A stretch of 64,000 bases of DNA, taken from assembly GCF_000482465.1 (NCBI RefSeq), contig NZ_AXVJ01000040.1, forward strand, positions 62,001 to 126,000. The letters are read 5' to 3'. Every line of letters begins with the position of its first letter. The stretch's first letter is position 1. Shown here in pieces: positions 41,377 through 50,510 of this stretch. The DNA is from Runella limosa DSM 17973 (GTDB taxonomy: Bacteria; Bacteroidota; Bacteroidia; Cytophagales; Spirosomataceae). The notes beneath the pieces were generated by a model. The model ran no database searches, had not been told where the DNA came from, and saw only the letters and a list, made by a program, of their open reading frames with translations. The position numbers and the translations under genes are program-made.

Positions 41377-41658
41377 ATGAACGTCCCTATTGTAAATAAT
41401 ACCGAAGAAAATCGCTTTGAATGGTGGATTGATGGACAAGTGGCTTTTGTCGATTATGCCCAAACCGAAGACGAGCAAATCACCTTTTATCATACAGAAG
41501 TACCTCCATCGTTGGAAGGGCAAGGGATAGGGTCGGGTTTGGCTAAACACGTATTGGATTACGCCCAGAAGCACCATTTAAAAGTGCGCGTGCTTTGTCC
41601 CTTTATCAAAACCTACATCCAACGCCATCCTGAATATCAGCAACTTACTTTTCTATAG
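41377..41658 (+). CDS. small GNAT-fold N-acetyltransferase (NATD1/YidJ-like)
   Basis: 93 residues, 6 bp after the Fe-S gene. The short GNAT form has EVPPSLEGQGIGSGLAKHVL for acetyl-CoA binding and RVLCPFIKTYIQRHPEY at the end, matching the family of about 90-residue members. Function is undefined; it may acetylate an unknown amine. Confidence 0.85.
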   Translation: MNVPIVNNTEENRFEWWIDGQVAFVDYAQTEDEQITFYHTEVPPSLEGQGIGSGLAKHVLDYAQKHHLKVRVLCPFIKTYIQRHPEYQQLTFL

Positions 41659-41670
41659 TCAGAAAATTGT

Positions 41671-41714
41671 CCAACAAAAAAGCGGAACAAGTATTTGCTC
41701 CGCTTTTTTGTTGG
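41671..41714. terminator. bidirectional terminator between gnat and glf
   Basis: A 16 bp perfect stem (41671-41686 with 41699-41714) containing six A and six T in the outer part, so U-runs form in both directions. It sits between convergent genes. Confidence 0.85.
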
Positions 41715-41730
41715 GTAAAACTTCCCTGTT

Positions 41731-42831
41731 TTATTCGCCGAAATGTTTACGTACTTTCACTAAAGCCGAGCCAATCACTTGGTGCATATCGTAGTAGCGG
41801 TATTCTGCTAGGCGCCCTCCGAAAATCACGTTGGTTTCAGCTTCCGCCAATTTGCGGTATTCTCTCAACAAACGGTCGTTTTTATCGTCATTGACAGGAT
41901 AATAAGGCTCCTGTCCTGGCGTCCACTCTTGCGGATACTCGTGCGTAATCACCGTTTTCTCTTGCGTTCCAAACTCAAAATGCTTGTGTTCGATGATTCT
42001 CGTAAACGCTGTTTCGCCGTCGGTATAGTTCACCACGGCATTTCCTTGGTGGTTAGCAGTATCCAGCGTTTGGTGCTCAAAACGCAAGCTACGGTACTCC
42101 AAATACCCTAATTGAAAACCGAAGTATTCATCCAGTTGCCCCGTATAGACGACTTGTTTCGCCAACGCCTCTAATTCAGCACGATTCTGAAAAAAATCTA
42201 CGCCCAAACGCACATCCGTTCCTTCAAGCAAGGCTTCGTTCAACTTGTTGTATCCACCAATCGGGATTCCTTGGTAGCGGTCGTTAAAATAGTTATTGTC
42301 AAACGTAAAGCGAACGGGCAAACGCTTGATAATAAATGCTGGCAAATCAACGCATTTACGCCCCCATTGCTTTTCGGTATAGCTTTTAATAAGTTTTTCG
42401 TAGATGTCTGTTCCTACCAACGAAATGGCTTGTTCTTCCAAGTTTTGAGGGTCTTTGATATTCGCCGCTTCAATTTGCTCCTGAATTTTAGCTTTTGCTT
42501 CTTCAGGCGTTTTCACCTTCCACATTTGGTAAAAGGTGTTCATATTAAACGGCAAATTGTACAACTCCCCGTAGTAATTAGCAATGGGCGAATTGGTGTA
42601 GCGATTAAACTCCACAAACGAATTTACGTAGTCCCAAATCTCTTTGTCGTTGGTGTGGAAAATATGCGCGCCGTAGTAGTGCACATTGATTCCTTCTACA
42701 TTTTCGCAGTAAGTGTTCCCACCGATGTGGTTTCGGCGGTCGATGACCAAGCATTTTTTCCCGCGTTTAGTGGCTTCGTGCGCCCAAATGTTTCCAAACA
42801 ATCCAGCACCAACAATTAGATAATCGTACAT
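41731..42831 (-). CDS. glf: UDP-galactopyranose mutase
   Basis: 366 residues, full length. FAD binding is by YLIVGAGLFGNIWAHEA and a VIDRRNHIGGNTYCE loop. The signature INVHYYGAHIFHTNDKEIW and substrate-binding RFTFDNNYFNDRYQGIPIGG are present. It converts UDP-galactopyranose to UDP-galactofuranose for surface polysaccharides. Upstream on the same strand is a nucleotide-sugar dehydrogenase. The two are separated by a repeat-filled gap. Confidence 0.95.
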   Translation of the reverse strand: MYDYLIVGAGLFGNIWAHEATKRGKKCLVIDRRNHIGGNTYCENVEGINVHYYGAHIFHTNDKEIWDYVNSFVEFNRYTNSPIANYYGELYNLPFNMNTFYQMWKVKTPEEAKAKIQEQIEAANIKDPQNLEEQAISLVGTDIYEKLIKSYTEKQWGRKCVDLPAFIIKRLPVRFTFDNNYFNDRYQGIPIGGYNKLNEALLEGTDVRLGVDFFQNRAELEALAKQVVYTGQLDEYFGFQLGYLEYRSLRFEHQTLDTANHQGNAVVNYTDGETAFTRIIEHKHFEFGTQEKTVITHEYPQEWTPGQEPYYPVNDDKNDRLLREYRKLAEAETNVIFGGRLAEYRYYDMHQVIGSALVKVRKHFGE

Positions 42832-42850
42832 TTTGTTTAAAGTTGGCAGT

Positions 42851-42958
42851 TAATGGTCAATGGTCGATGGTCAATGGTCGATGGTCAGCAGCCAACAGAA
42901 AATCACTGTAGGCTATAAACCATGAACTATGGACTATCAACTACCGACTATCGACTGA
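42851..42958. repeat. GGTCAAT/GGTCGAT heptamer tandem with inverted partner
   Basis: Four 7-base units alternating GGTCAAT and GGTCGAT, then a spacer, then AACTATGGACTATCAAC and ACCGACTATCGACT, which read roughly as the opposite strand of the first part. It fills the gap between glf and the dehydrogenase gene. Low-complexity repeats of this form occur between genes in several Cytophagales. Confidence 0.6.
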
Positions 42959-42960
42959 AG

Positions 42961-44271
42961 TTAAAGTCTCCAATAAGTTATTTTCTCGTCCGTATTTCGA
43001 TACATTCCTTTCAAATCCATCAGAATGGGGGCTTCTTTCATGATTTGTTTAAAGTAATCAATATCTAGTGCTTTGTATTCATTATGCCCCACCGACACAA
43101 TCACTGCATCATAATCGTTTGAAGGCTTGTCCATCAGCGTAAGGCCATATTCGTGCGCTACTTCATTGGGAGAAGCATACGGGTCAACGATGTGAACATT
43201 GACCGAAAAGCTCATCAATTCTTTGATTAAGTCCGCTATTTTCGAATTACGGATGTCTGACACATTTTCTTTGAAGGTAATTCCCATCACCAGCACCTTG
43301 GCGTTTTGTGGGCTCTTACTTTTCTGAATCAGCATTTGTATCAAACGCTTGGCGATAAAGGCAGGCATTCCATCATTGATCCGGCGCCCGCTATGAATAA
43401 CTTGTGGGTCGTAACCTAATTTTTTGGCTTTATAAAGTAAATAATAAGGGTCAACGCCAATGCAATGTCCTCCTACCAAGCCTGGGTAAAATTTGATAAA
43501 ATTCCATTTCGTCCCTGCCGCCTCTATCACATCTTTGGTATCTATCCCCATACGGTCAAAGATAATCGCCAATTCGTTCATCAGCGAAATGTTCAAATCT
43601 CGTTGGGTATTCTCAATCACTTTAGCCGCTTCGGCAACCTTAATTGTCGGGGCTTTATAAATTCCCGCTGAAATAATTTGGCCATAGACTTGGGCAATTT
43701 CTTCTAACGCCTCGGCATCACTCCCCGACACAATTTTTAGAATTTTGTCAATGGTACGGTCTTTATCTCCTGGGTTAATTCGCTCGGGTGAGTAGCCTAT
43801 TTTAAAATCCTCTCCAAGTTTCAAACCAGATTCTTTCTCTAGAATCGGCAAACAATCTTCCTCAGTACACCCTGGATAGACGGTTGATTCATAAATCACG
43901 TAGTCTCCCTTTTTTAGAACTTTACCAATGGTGTGCGATGCGCCTATCAATGGTTTCAGGTCAGGCACTTTGTAATCATCAACGGGGGTCGGAACAGCTA
44001 CCACAAAAAATTGGGCTTGCCGCAAATCTTCCATATTTGAGGTAAAAACAATATCCTTCCCATCAAACACCGACGCCTCTACTTCTTGTGAAGGATCAAT
44101 ACCACGTTGCATCAGCTCAACACGGCTATGGTTAATGTCAAAACCAATGACCCGAAAATACTTTGCAAATTCTAGGGCAATAGGCAAACCTACATACCCC
44201 AAACCAATGACAGCTATCTGATTTTCTTTCCTGAGGAGTTGTTGATACATTTTGTTCTTTAATGAATCCAC
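42961..44271 (-). CDS. nucleotide-sugar dehydrogenase (UDP-GlcNAc/GalNAc 6-dehydrogenase-like)
   Basis: 436 residues. Rossmann opening AVIGLGYVGLPIALEFAK (about 18-35), a middle helix, and the catalytic Cys in GLVGGHCIGVDPYYLLYKAK (about 260). The C-terminal UDP-binding domain has MGITFKENVSDIRNSK. The overall pattern resembles WbpA/TviB-type enzymes that make UDP-HexNAcA for capsule or O-antigen; the exact sugar is uncertain. Belongs with glf in a surface-polysaccharide role. Confidence 0.92.
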   Translation of the reverse strand: MDSLKNKMYQQLLRKENQIAVIGLGYVGLPIALEFAKYFRVIGFDINHSRVELMQRGIDPSQEVEASVFDGKDIVFTSNMEDLRQAQFFVVAVPTPVDDYKVPDLKPLIGASHTIGKVLKKGDYVIYESTVYPGCTEEDCLPILEKESGLKLGEDFKIGYSPERINPGDKDRTIDKILKIVSGSDAEALEEIAQVYGQIISAGIYKAPTIKVAEAAKVIENTQRDLNISLMNELAIIFDRMGIDTKDVIEAAGTKWNFIKFYPGLVGGHCIGVDPYYLLYKAKKLGYDPQVIHSGRRINDGMPAFIAKRLIQMLIQKSKSPQNAKVLVMGITFKENVSDIRNSKIADLIKELMSFSVNVHIVDPYASPNEVAHEYGLTLMDKPSNDYDAVIVSVGHNEYKALDIDYFKQIMKEAPILMDLKGMYRNTDEKITYWRL

Positions 44272-44303
44272 AAATATAGCATACTACTCCACTGAGTACC
44301 AAA

Positions 44304-44340
44304 TGAAACGGCCCTGACATTTGGGGTCAGGGCCGTTTCA
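44304..44340 (-). terminator. stem-loop after ompA-like gene
   Basis: Fifteen-base-pair perfect stem TGAAACGGCCCTGAC (44304-44318) with GTCAGGGCCGTTTCA (44326-44340). It lies 20 bp past the ompA-like stop on the minus strand. Little T-run follows, so efficiency is uncertain. Confidence 0.6.
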
Positions 44341-44360
44341 AATTATGCTATTTTGAGTGC

Positions 44361-45872
44361 CTATGGCATCAATTTCAATTCAACGCGACGGTTTTTCTTC
44401 AATCCATCTACTGTACCGTTGTCAGCGATTGGCTTGAATGCACCGTAAGCGTCCACCACAATGCGGTTTGGATCTTTCAAACCTGCTTGTGACAAGTACT
44501 GTTTCACGGCATTTACGCGGCGCTCAGACAAAGCTACATTGTAGCGGTCAGATGCACGACGGTCGGCGTGACCAGCCATTTGGAGGCGGCATTGTGTTTT
44601 GTTCATCAACTCTACTACTTTGTTCAACAAGTCGTAGAATTCTGGTTTGATGATGGCTTTGTCAGTATCAAACAATACGTTGGCAAAAATTTCTGAACAA
44701 GCCATACCTGGCAAGGCATCTTTCACGTATTTGTCGAAATCAATTTTCTGACCAGCACCCGTTACGATACTTCCAGCAGGGGTATTTGGCTCTTTATCGA
44801 AGTAATCAGACACACCGTCGTTGTCGGTATCTATCAACAAACGAGGGTCGATTTCTTTTGGCTTGTTGGCTTTAGCAATCGAATCGATTTCGGCCAATGA
44901 AAGGATTTTTGGTGGTTTAACCAACAACTTAGGATCGGTATAACGCAAATGGTAAAAGCCTTTTCCAGCATCCAAAGCATTGAAATCATACGCCCATTTG
45001 CCATTTTTCTTTTCTACGCGAAGTGGGTTTTTGCCCAATTTGTAGGTCAAGCTAATAGCAAAGAAGCCATACTTATCAAGCGCCGAGTTGCCTTTAGGAG
45101 TTCCTAAGAAACTGGTAGCAGTTCCTCCTTGGTACAAGCGGCCACCTTCTCCACCATCATATATGGCCGATGGATCACCACCTACGGTAGCGTCTAATTT
45201 TTCAGTATTTACGTTGTTCAAACGGAAATCCAAACCTAAATCAAGGTTTTTCGTCAGTTCATACGAAGTAGTGAACCCGACAGGAATCACCCACTCCTGC
45301 GTATAGGCAGAAGCTTTTTTGTTCAACGCTGTAATGTCGTTACGCAAAGTCGGAGAATCATCCGAACGGCGTTGCAAACGACCTGAGCCTAACTGATAAG
45401 CCGTTGAACGGAACCAGATTTGACCCACACCACCATAAACGTCCATTTTCCAACGCTTCATCTTGGTAGGGCCAAAGAGCAACCCTTTCAAGTTAACAGT
45501 TGCAGCTACATCCGCTTGGAAATAGTTGGCGTTGAAGTACGATTGGTAAATACGGCGCTTCATTCCCTTGAGGTTACCTCCGCCTACATCGAGGCGTGCT
45601 CCAAAAAGGTAGGTAAGTTGTTTGCCAAGTGTTAGACCCACGTGCATGGTTCCACGTTCCGACTGGCTATCGAAATTGTTCGTCCCAACGGACCAAAAGT
45701 CATACTCACGCAAGTCACCATAGAACTGACTTGGACCCGCATAGACTCCTAATGACCAAGTGTTCATTTTGTAGGGACCTTCATAAGGAGCTTTCGGATT
45801 ATACTGTGCTTGAGCCTCAAGCAAGCATGTTCCCAACACTAAGAACGTGACAAGCAGAAATACTTTTTTCAT
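44361..45872 (-). CDS. OmpA-family outer membrane protein
   Basis: 503 residues from the ATG at 45872 (KKVFLLVTFLVLGTCLLEAQA signal); the longer frame has a non-signal extension. The first 300 residues form a beta-barrel domain rich in GLTLGKQL and GVYAGPSQF-type strands. A short calcium-type acidic repeat (DTDNDGVSDYFDKEP) leads into the C-terminal OmpA domain: NVLFDTDKAIIKPEF, MAGHADRRASDRYNVALSER and KKNRRVELKLMP, which binds peptidoglycan through Asp and Arg. Anchors the outer membrane to the wall. Confidence 0.93.
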   Translation of the reverse strand: MKKVFLLVTFLVLGTCLLEAQAQYNPKAPYEGPYKMNTWSLGVYAGPSQFYGDLREYDFWSVGTNNFDSQSERGTMHVGLTLGKQLTYLFGARLDVGGGNLKGMKRRIYQSYFNANYFQADVAATVNLKGLLFGPTKMKRWKMDVYGGVGQIWFRSTAYQLGSGRLQRRSDDSPTLRNDITALNKKASAYTQEWVIPVGFTTSYELTKNLDLGLDFRLNNVNTEKLDATVGGDPSAIYDGGEGGRLYQGGTATSFLGTPKGNSALDKYGFFAISLTYKLGKNPLRVEKKNGKWAYDFNALDAGKGFYHLRYTDPKLLVKPPKILSLAEIDSIAKANKPKEIDPRLLIDTDNDGVSDYFDKEPNTPAGSIVTGAGQKIDFDKYVKDALPGMACSEIFANVLFDTDKAIIKPEFYDLLNKVVELMNKTQCRLQMAGHADRRASDRYNVALSERRVNAVKQYLSQAGLKDPNRIVVDAYGAFKPIADNGTVDGLKKNRRVELKLMP

Positions 45873-46043
45873 AATAAACCTTTTTGTAATGTTGAATAAG
45901 GGGGATACGTTTATCTTTATCTTAATGACTTCTACTACGGCAAAAATAGTCTTTCCGAACCAAATTCGACAACAAAAGTAGAGATTCAATTTTTATTTCA
46001 AAAATGTTTTGGCTTTCTAAAGAAAATTCTTTTTGCCCAATTT

Positions 46044-47177
46044 TCAAAGCCGCTGGTTGATTTTCTTTAAAATTTCGTTCTTCCACTGGGCAAAGGTACC
46101 TGCCAAAATCTGCTCACGAGCCTGACCCACAAGCCACAAGTAGAAAGTTAGGTTGTGAACACTGGCAATTTGCGAACCTAAGATTTCTTCTGATTTAATC
46201 AGGTGGCGCAGGTAACTCTTTGAATAAAAAGAACTCACATAACCTCCCAATGTTTCATCAATTGGACTAAAATCATCCTTCCATTTCTCATTTCGGATGT
46301 TAATCACTCCCTGCGTGGTGTACAAAATACCGTGGCGGGCGTTGCGTGTAGGAAGTACACAGTCGAACATGTCAATACCAAGGGCTATACACTCTAATAT
46401 ATTTTCGGGGGTTCCTACACCCATCAAATACCGAGGCTTGTCTTTGGGTAAAATATCACACACCAACTCCGTCATTTCGTACATATCTTCGGCGGGCTCT
46501 CCTACCGAAAGCCCACCAATGGCGTTTCCTTCTCGCCCCATGCTCGCAATAAATTCGGCCGATTGGCGTCGCAAGTCTTTGTACGTACTTCCTTGGACAA
46601 TCGGGAACAATGTCTGGCTATAACCATACATCGACTCCGTAGCATCAAATCGCTCGCAGCAGCGTGCCAGCCAGCGGTGCGTCATTTCCATAGACTTCCT
46701 TGCGTACGAGAAGTCACACGGATAAGGGGTACATTCATCAAACGCCATGATAATATCGGCTCCGATTCGCCGCTGAATATCCATGACGCTTTCAGGCGTA
46801 AAAAAGTGCAAAGACCCGTCGATGTGCGACTTAAATTTCACCCCTTCTTCGGTAATCTTTCGCCCCGTCCCTGCCAACGAATACACTTGATAGCCCCCAC
46901 TATCGGTCAAAATAGGAAAATCCCAACCGTTAAATTTATGTAGTCCTCCTGCTTTTTCGAGTATATCCAGTCCTGGACGCAAATACAAGTGGTAGGTATT
47001 TCCCAAAATTATTTGCGCCTTGATGTCTTCTTTTAATTCACGTTGGTGTACCGCCTTTACAGTTCCCGCCGTACCTACTGGCATAAAAATAGGCGTCTGA
47101 ATCGCCCCGTGGTCAGTATGAACAACCCCTGCGCGGGCTTTTGAATGCGGGTCGTTGGTCACTAAGTCAAATTTCAT
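46044..47177 (-). CDS. tgt: queuine/preQ1 tRNA-ribosyltransferase
   Basis: 377 residues from the ATG at 47177 (KFDLVTNDPHSKARAG); the longer frame with 57 extra residues overlaps the promoter of the opposite gene and lacks homology. Catalytic parts are ILTDSGGYQVYSLAG with the first Asp, IMAFDECTPYP, and GGLSVGEPAEDMYE. It exchanges guanine-34 for preQ1 in tRNA. The zinc region of classical Tgt (CxCxxC ... H) reads DETLGGYVSSFY here, without the cysteines. The rest is full length. Confidence 0.94.
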   Translation of the reverse strand: MKFDLVTNDPHSKARAGVVHTDHGAIQTPIFMPVGTAGTVKAVHQRELKEDIKAQIILGNTYHLYLRPGLDILEKAGGLHKFNGWDFPILTDSGGYQVYSLAGTGRKITEEGVKFKSHIDGSLHFFTPESVMDIQRRIGADIIMAFDECTPYPCDFSYARKSMEMTHRWLARCCERFDATESMYGYSQTLFPIVQGSTYKDLRRQSAEFIASMGREGNAIGGLSVGEPAEDMYEMTELVCDILPKDKPRYLMGVGTPENILECIALGIDMFDCVLPTRNARHGILYTTQGVINIRNEKWKDDFSPIDETLGGYVSSFYSKSYLRHLIKSEEILGSQIASVHNLTFYLWLVGQAREQILAGTFAQWKNEILKKINQRL

Positions 47178-47314
47178 CCGTGTTCGTTTAATTAATTTTT
47201 TGCGCACTTGATGCACTTTTTCTGCAAAAATAAAGGTCAATATTGGTTTATCTAGTCCCGCAACTTTCTGTATGCCAAAATACCCCGTTATATTTGCGCA
47301 CTTATTGAGAATGC

Positions 47315-48490
47315 ATGGATATACTTTATTTCCCTGATTGGTCTTCACATCCCGTTGTTAATCTATCGTTAGGCATATTCGGCGCCGTGGTCGTCGTTCA
47401 GCTTTATTACATTTTGGGCGTTTTTTCAAGACTGCTCTTTAGGCGCTCTACCGAGCCTCCTACCCAGCTTCCTGCGGTGTCTGTTGTAGTATGTGCGCAC
47501 AACGAACTCGAAAATTTACGTGCATTGCTCCCAATGCTTAATGAGCAGGACTATCCCAACTATGAAGTGATTGTCATGGATGATCGCTCCTGGGATGGCA
47601 CGGTTGATCTTGCCGAAACAGAAGCCCAAACGTGGAAACGTGTTCGTTTTTTACATATCGAGCAGGAATACGACCACGTCACTCCTAAAAAATACGCCAT
47701 CACGACGGCCATACGCAGTGCCAAACATGACATTATTTTACTGACCGATGCCGACTGTCGCCCTACCACCGACCAGTGGATCAAGGGGATGGTTGCGTGT
47801 TTGACTTCGGACAAACAAATCGTTGTAGGTTTTTCACCTTACGAAAAGCAACCAGGGTTTCTCAATCGACTTATTCGCTTTGAGACATTTTACGTGGCGG
47901 TTCAGTACCTATCCTTGGCCTTGGCAGGAAAACCCTACATGGGCGTTGGTCGGAATTTGATGTACCGTAAGTCACTATTTCTTCAAAACAAAGGCTTTTA
48001 TAGTCACTTGCGGGTAACGGGAGGAGACGATGACCTTTTGATGAACGAAATAGCAACTGCCCAAAACACCGCTGTTTGCCTTGACCCCGACGCCTTTATG
48101 GTGTCTATTCCCAAAAGTACTTGGTCGGCGTGGTACTGGCAAAAGAAACGTCACCTCTCCGTAAGTAAGTACTACAAATTTCCCAATAAAGTTCGGCTAT
48201 CAGTTTTATCGGGAACACATGTGCTCAGTTGGGTGTTCTTTATTGGTTTAGGAATCTGGGGAGGCGTATCGTTTCCACCTTTGCAATTAGGCTATCTTAT
48301 CATCATTGCCGCTATTTTTGGAATACGCTTATTATCCCAATGGATTGTTTTAGGAATTGCTTCGCGTAAGCTGTACAAATCTGTAGGCTGGTTTGCGATT
48401 CCATTCATGGATTTTGTTTTATTTATTTATTACATCGTTATGTCGGTGGTGATGTGGACCAATCGACGCAAAAAAGTACGCTGGCGGTAA
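47315..48490 (+). CDS. family 2 glycosyltransferase, membrane-bound
   Basis: 391 residues. One membrane helix near the start (about 15-40), then a GT-A domain (about 50-280) with VSVVVCAHNELENL, VMDDRSWDGT, the DxD-type ILLTDADCRP and a TGGDDDLLMNE site. QKKRHLSVSKYYKF replaces the usual QxxRW. Three C-terminal helices end the protein. Probably polymerises or adds sugars to a surface polysaccharide. Divergent from tgt and followed 12 bp later by rsmG. Confidence 0.9.
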   Translation: MDILYFPDWSSHPVVNLSLGIFGAVVVVQLYYILGVFSRLLFRRSTEPPTQLPAVSVVVCAHNELENLRALLPMLNEQDYPNYEVIVMDDRSWDGTVDLAETEAQTWKRVRFLHIEQEYDHVTPKKYAITTAIRSAKHDIILLTDADCRPTTDQWIKGMVACLTSDKQIVVGFSPYEKQPGFLNRLIRFETFYVAVQYLSLALAGKPYMGVGRNLMYRKSLFLQNKGFYSHLRVTGGDDDLLMNEIATAQNTAVCLDPDAFMVSIPKSTWSAWYWQKKRHLSVSKYYKFPNKVRLSVLSGTHVLSWVFFIGLGIWGGVSFPPLQLGYLIIIAAIFGIRLLSQWIVLGIASRKLYKSVGWFAIPFMDFVLFIYYIVMSVVMWTNRRKKVRWR

Positions 48491-48502
48491 AGCCATTTGA
48501 TC

Positions 48503-49123
48503 ATGGAAATCATCGAAAAATATTTTCCCCATCTCACTCCTTCTCAACACGACCGTTTTGCACGTTTGAAGGAATTATACGCTCTTTGGAACGCCCAAAT
48601 CAACGTTATCTCACGGCAAGACGTTGAAAATCTTTATGAGCGCCATGTTTTGCATTCGCTGGCGATTGCCAAAGTGGTGCAATTTGCCGAATTTGCCAGC
48701 ATCCTAGACGTCGGTACAGGAGGTGGCTTCCCTGGCATTCCGTTGGCCATTATGTTTCCAGAAGCTGAATTTCATTTGGTTGACAGCATTGGGAAAAAAA
48801 TAAAAGTGGTAGAAGCAGTGGCCGAAGCACTTAACATCACCAATGTCCGTGCCCAGCACTGCCGCGCCGAACAGGCCGATAGCGACTATGATTTTGTTGT
48901 TACGCGCGCTGTAGCCCGAATTACACCTTTACACAGTTGGGTCAAAAATAAAATTAGTCGCAACCACGTTCATTCAATCTCCAACGGCGTATTAGCTTTA
49001 AAAGGGGGCGATTTAGACGAAGAAATGAGCGAGCTCAAGCGCAAATACAAAATCTACAACTTACAAGACTTTTTTGAGGAAGATTTTTTTGAAACCAAAA
49101 AGATCGTTTACGTTCCCAACTAA
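48503..49123 (+). CDS. rsmG: 16S rRNA (guanine527-N7)-methyltransferase
   Basis: 206 residues from the ATG at 48503 (EIIEKYFPHLTPSQHDRF), preferred to an in-frame TTG six bases upstream. The SAM site is SILDVGTGGGFPGIPLAI and the family signature VTRAVARITPLHSW follows. Full length. Near the C-terminus the frame remains intact. Cotranscribed with the GT2 gene upstream and the PH-like gene downstream. Confidence 0.95.
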   Translation: MEIIEKYFPHLTPSQHDRFARLKELYALWNAQINVISRQDVENLYERHVLHSLAIAKVVQFAEFASILDVGTGGGFPGIPLAIMFPEAEFHLVDSIGKKIKVVEAVAEALNITNVRAQHCRAEQADSDYDFVVTRAVARITPLHSWVKNKISRNHVHSISNGVLALKGGDLDEEMSELKRKYKIYNLQDFFEEDFFETKKIVYVPN

Positions 49124-49155
49124 ACTTGTTCAACACCATAAATTTCTCATACACT

Positions 49156-49431
49156 ATGAACGAAATATTCAAATCAAGTAGCATCAAAGATCCTGTTCGT
49201 CCCAACGAAGTACACCTAACCGACAAAGGAGTAAGCTTTAAATTAAAGAAGCTCATTGGGGGTACTGAGCAGTTTGTGTTTTACAGCGACATCTCAGGCG
49301 TAGAGATTGACAGCGGTATGTTTTTCGCAACAATACGCGTCATTCCACGCGCAAGGCCCGAAATTGTGATTGAGAACTTCACCAAAGGGGATGCTCAACG
49401 CATCAAAGAACTGATTTTGGAGCGAGTATAA
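49156..49431 (+). CDS. small PH-domain-like protein
   Basis: 91 residues from the ATG at 49156 (NEIFKSSSIKDPVRPNEV). Predicted as beta strands with a closing helix (KGDAQRIKELILERV), and the VFYSDISGVEIDSGMFFATI pattern resembles bacterial PH domains. No catalytic motif. Function unknown; position after rsmG suggests a shared transcript. Confidence 0.7.
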   Translation: MNEIFKSSSIKDPVRPNEVHLTDKGVSFKLKKLIGGTEQFVFYSDISGVEIDSGMFFATIRVIPRARPEIVIENFTKGDAQRIKELILERV

Positions 49432-49496
49432 TTAACTGATTTTAAGAGCAAAAGGCTGTTTAATCAAAAAAACAGCAAAAAAATATCAAAAAACTC

Positions 49497-49527
49497 TTGC
49501 GTCTAATTGCAGAAGCTACTACTTTTG
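49497..49527 (+). promoter_or_regulatory. promoter of tRNA-Asn
   Basis: TTG (49497-49499), 20 bp, then TACTTTTG (49520-49527), a full match to TAnnTTTG. It lies 33 bp before the tRNA. Confidence 0.75.
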
Positions 49528-49560
49528 CACCACCAAAATCGGAAACGATAACGGTCAAAC

Positions 49561-49634
49561 TCTCGAATAGCTCAGTCGGTTAGAGCATCTGACTGTTAAT
49601 CAGAGGGTCGCTGGTTCGAGCCCAGCTTCGAGAG
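49561..49634 (+). tRNA. tRNA-Asn (GTT)
   Basis: 74 bases. Acceptor TCTCGAA pairs with TTCGAGA, D arm GCTC/GAGC, anticodon stem CTGAC... read as TCTGACTGTTAATCAGA with anticodon GTT, and T arm GCTGG-TTCGAGC-CCAGC. The discriminator is G and the CCA is not fully encoded. Own promoter and terminator. Confidence 0.98.
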
Positions 49635-49644
49635 CCTCAAAAAA

Positions 49645-49678
49645 AAGCACTTAGCAGAAATGTTAAGTGCTTTTTTTT
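49645..49678 (+). terminator. terminator of tRNA-Asn
   Basis: Stem AAGCACTTA (49645-49653) with TAAGTGCTT (49664-49672), then T run to 49678. Confidence 0.9.
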
Positions 49679-49721
49679 GCTACTTGCAGTCCAAGTTGCT
49701 CCACAACTTTTGCTCTTGATC

Positions 49722-50456
49722 CTATTTCACCGCCGTGAAACCAATTAATGGCGGATGAGTCATAAATTCGTACCAGTAATCCGACGAGGCTTGTGACGGG
49801 TCTAAAAAAGGACCTTGCCATTGAAAATCTCGAAAACCTGCCTTGGCAAAGGCACGTTCGTAGGTGTGTGGATGAAAATAGAAATTATTGAAGCTGAACT
49901 CCGTCCCGTCTAAATTGAACATTCGGTACCTGACAAAATCGCCTTCGTTTCGTTGACTGGTCGATTCTTTGACAAAACCGTACTTGCGATAATTGGGATA
50001 ATGATGGAGTTGGTTATGAGGATTGTCATTAAAACCTACAAATCGGCCAGAAGGTGGGAGGTGTTCGTACACTACTTGGCAAAACCGCTGTAAGTCATCG
50101 GCCGATTGCGCGTAATTCAGCAAATACATGCCCACCACCGCGTCAAATTGCCGTCCAAGGTTCATCGTGAGTGCATCCTGCACCAAATAGTCGCAGCCCA
50201 AAGGCTCTTTGGCTTCTGCTTCTTGTGCAAGTTCAATCATCCGAGTCGATACATCCACGCCCAAAATAGTGGCAGCCCCACGTTTTTTAAGCTTGCGGGT
50301 GTAGATGCCCTCTCCACAAGCTACGTCAAGAATATTCAGCCCTGTCGCTTCTCCAAGCAGTTGGTGAAGGGTATATTCTTCAATGTATTTTCGGAAATCT
50401 AATTGCTTCGAATCACGGTATTCGTTGGCAATATTGTCGTAAGAATTTGAGTCCAT
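49722..50456 (-). CDS. class I SAM-dependent methyltransferase
   Basis: 244 residues. Motif I is GLNILDVACGEGIYTRKL (about 38-55), acidic loop ILGVDVSTRMIELA follows, then DALTMNLGRQFDAVVGMYLLNY. C-terminal HTYERAFAKAGFRDFQWQG is typical of small-molecule methyltransferases. Substrate unknown. The PLP decarboxylase gene upstream on the same strand is 54 bp away and may share a transcript. Confidence 0.9.
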   Translation of the reverse strand: MDSNSYDNIANEYRDSKQLDFRKYIEEYTLHQLLGEATGLNILDVACGEGIYTRKLKKRGAATILGVDVSTRMIELAQEAEAKEPLGCDYLVQDALTMNLGRQFDAVVGMYLLNYAQSADDLQRFCQVVYEHLPPSGRFVGFNDNPHNQLHHYPNYRKYGFVKESTSQRNEGDFVRYRMFNLDGTEFSFNNFYFHPHTYERAFAKAGFRDFQWQGPFLDPSQASSDYWYEFMTHPPLIGFTAVK

Positions 50457-50510
50457 ATCGTTGGTTTTCAGAAAAATACGACAATATTTTCTTTCTTTAC
50501 AAAAGCTACC

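Noticed and set aside
42851-42885. CRISPR or iteron-type origin from the GGTCAAT/GGTCGAT heptamers
   Set aside because: Units are 7 bp with no spacers, no replication gene is near, and an inverted partner follows. It is a simple intergenic repeat.
47178-47348. N-terminal extension of Tgt by 57 residues
   Set aside because: It covers the divergent promoter region and overlaps the GT2 gene; Tgt homology starts at KFDLVTND.
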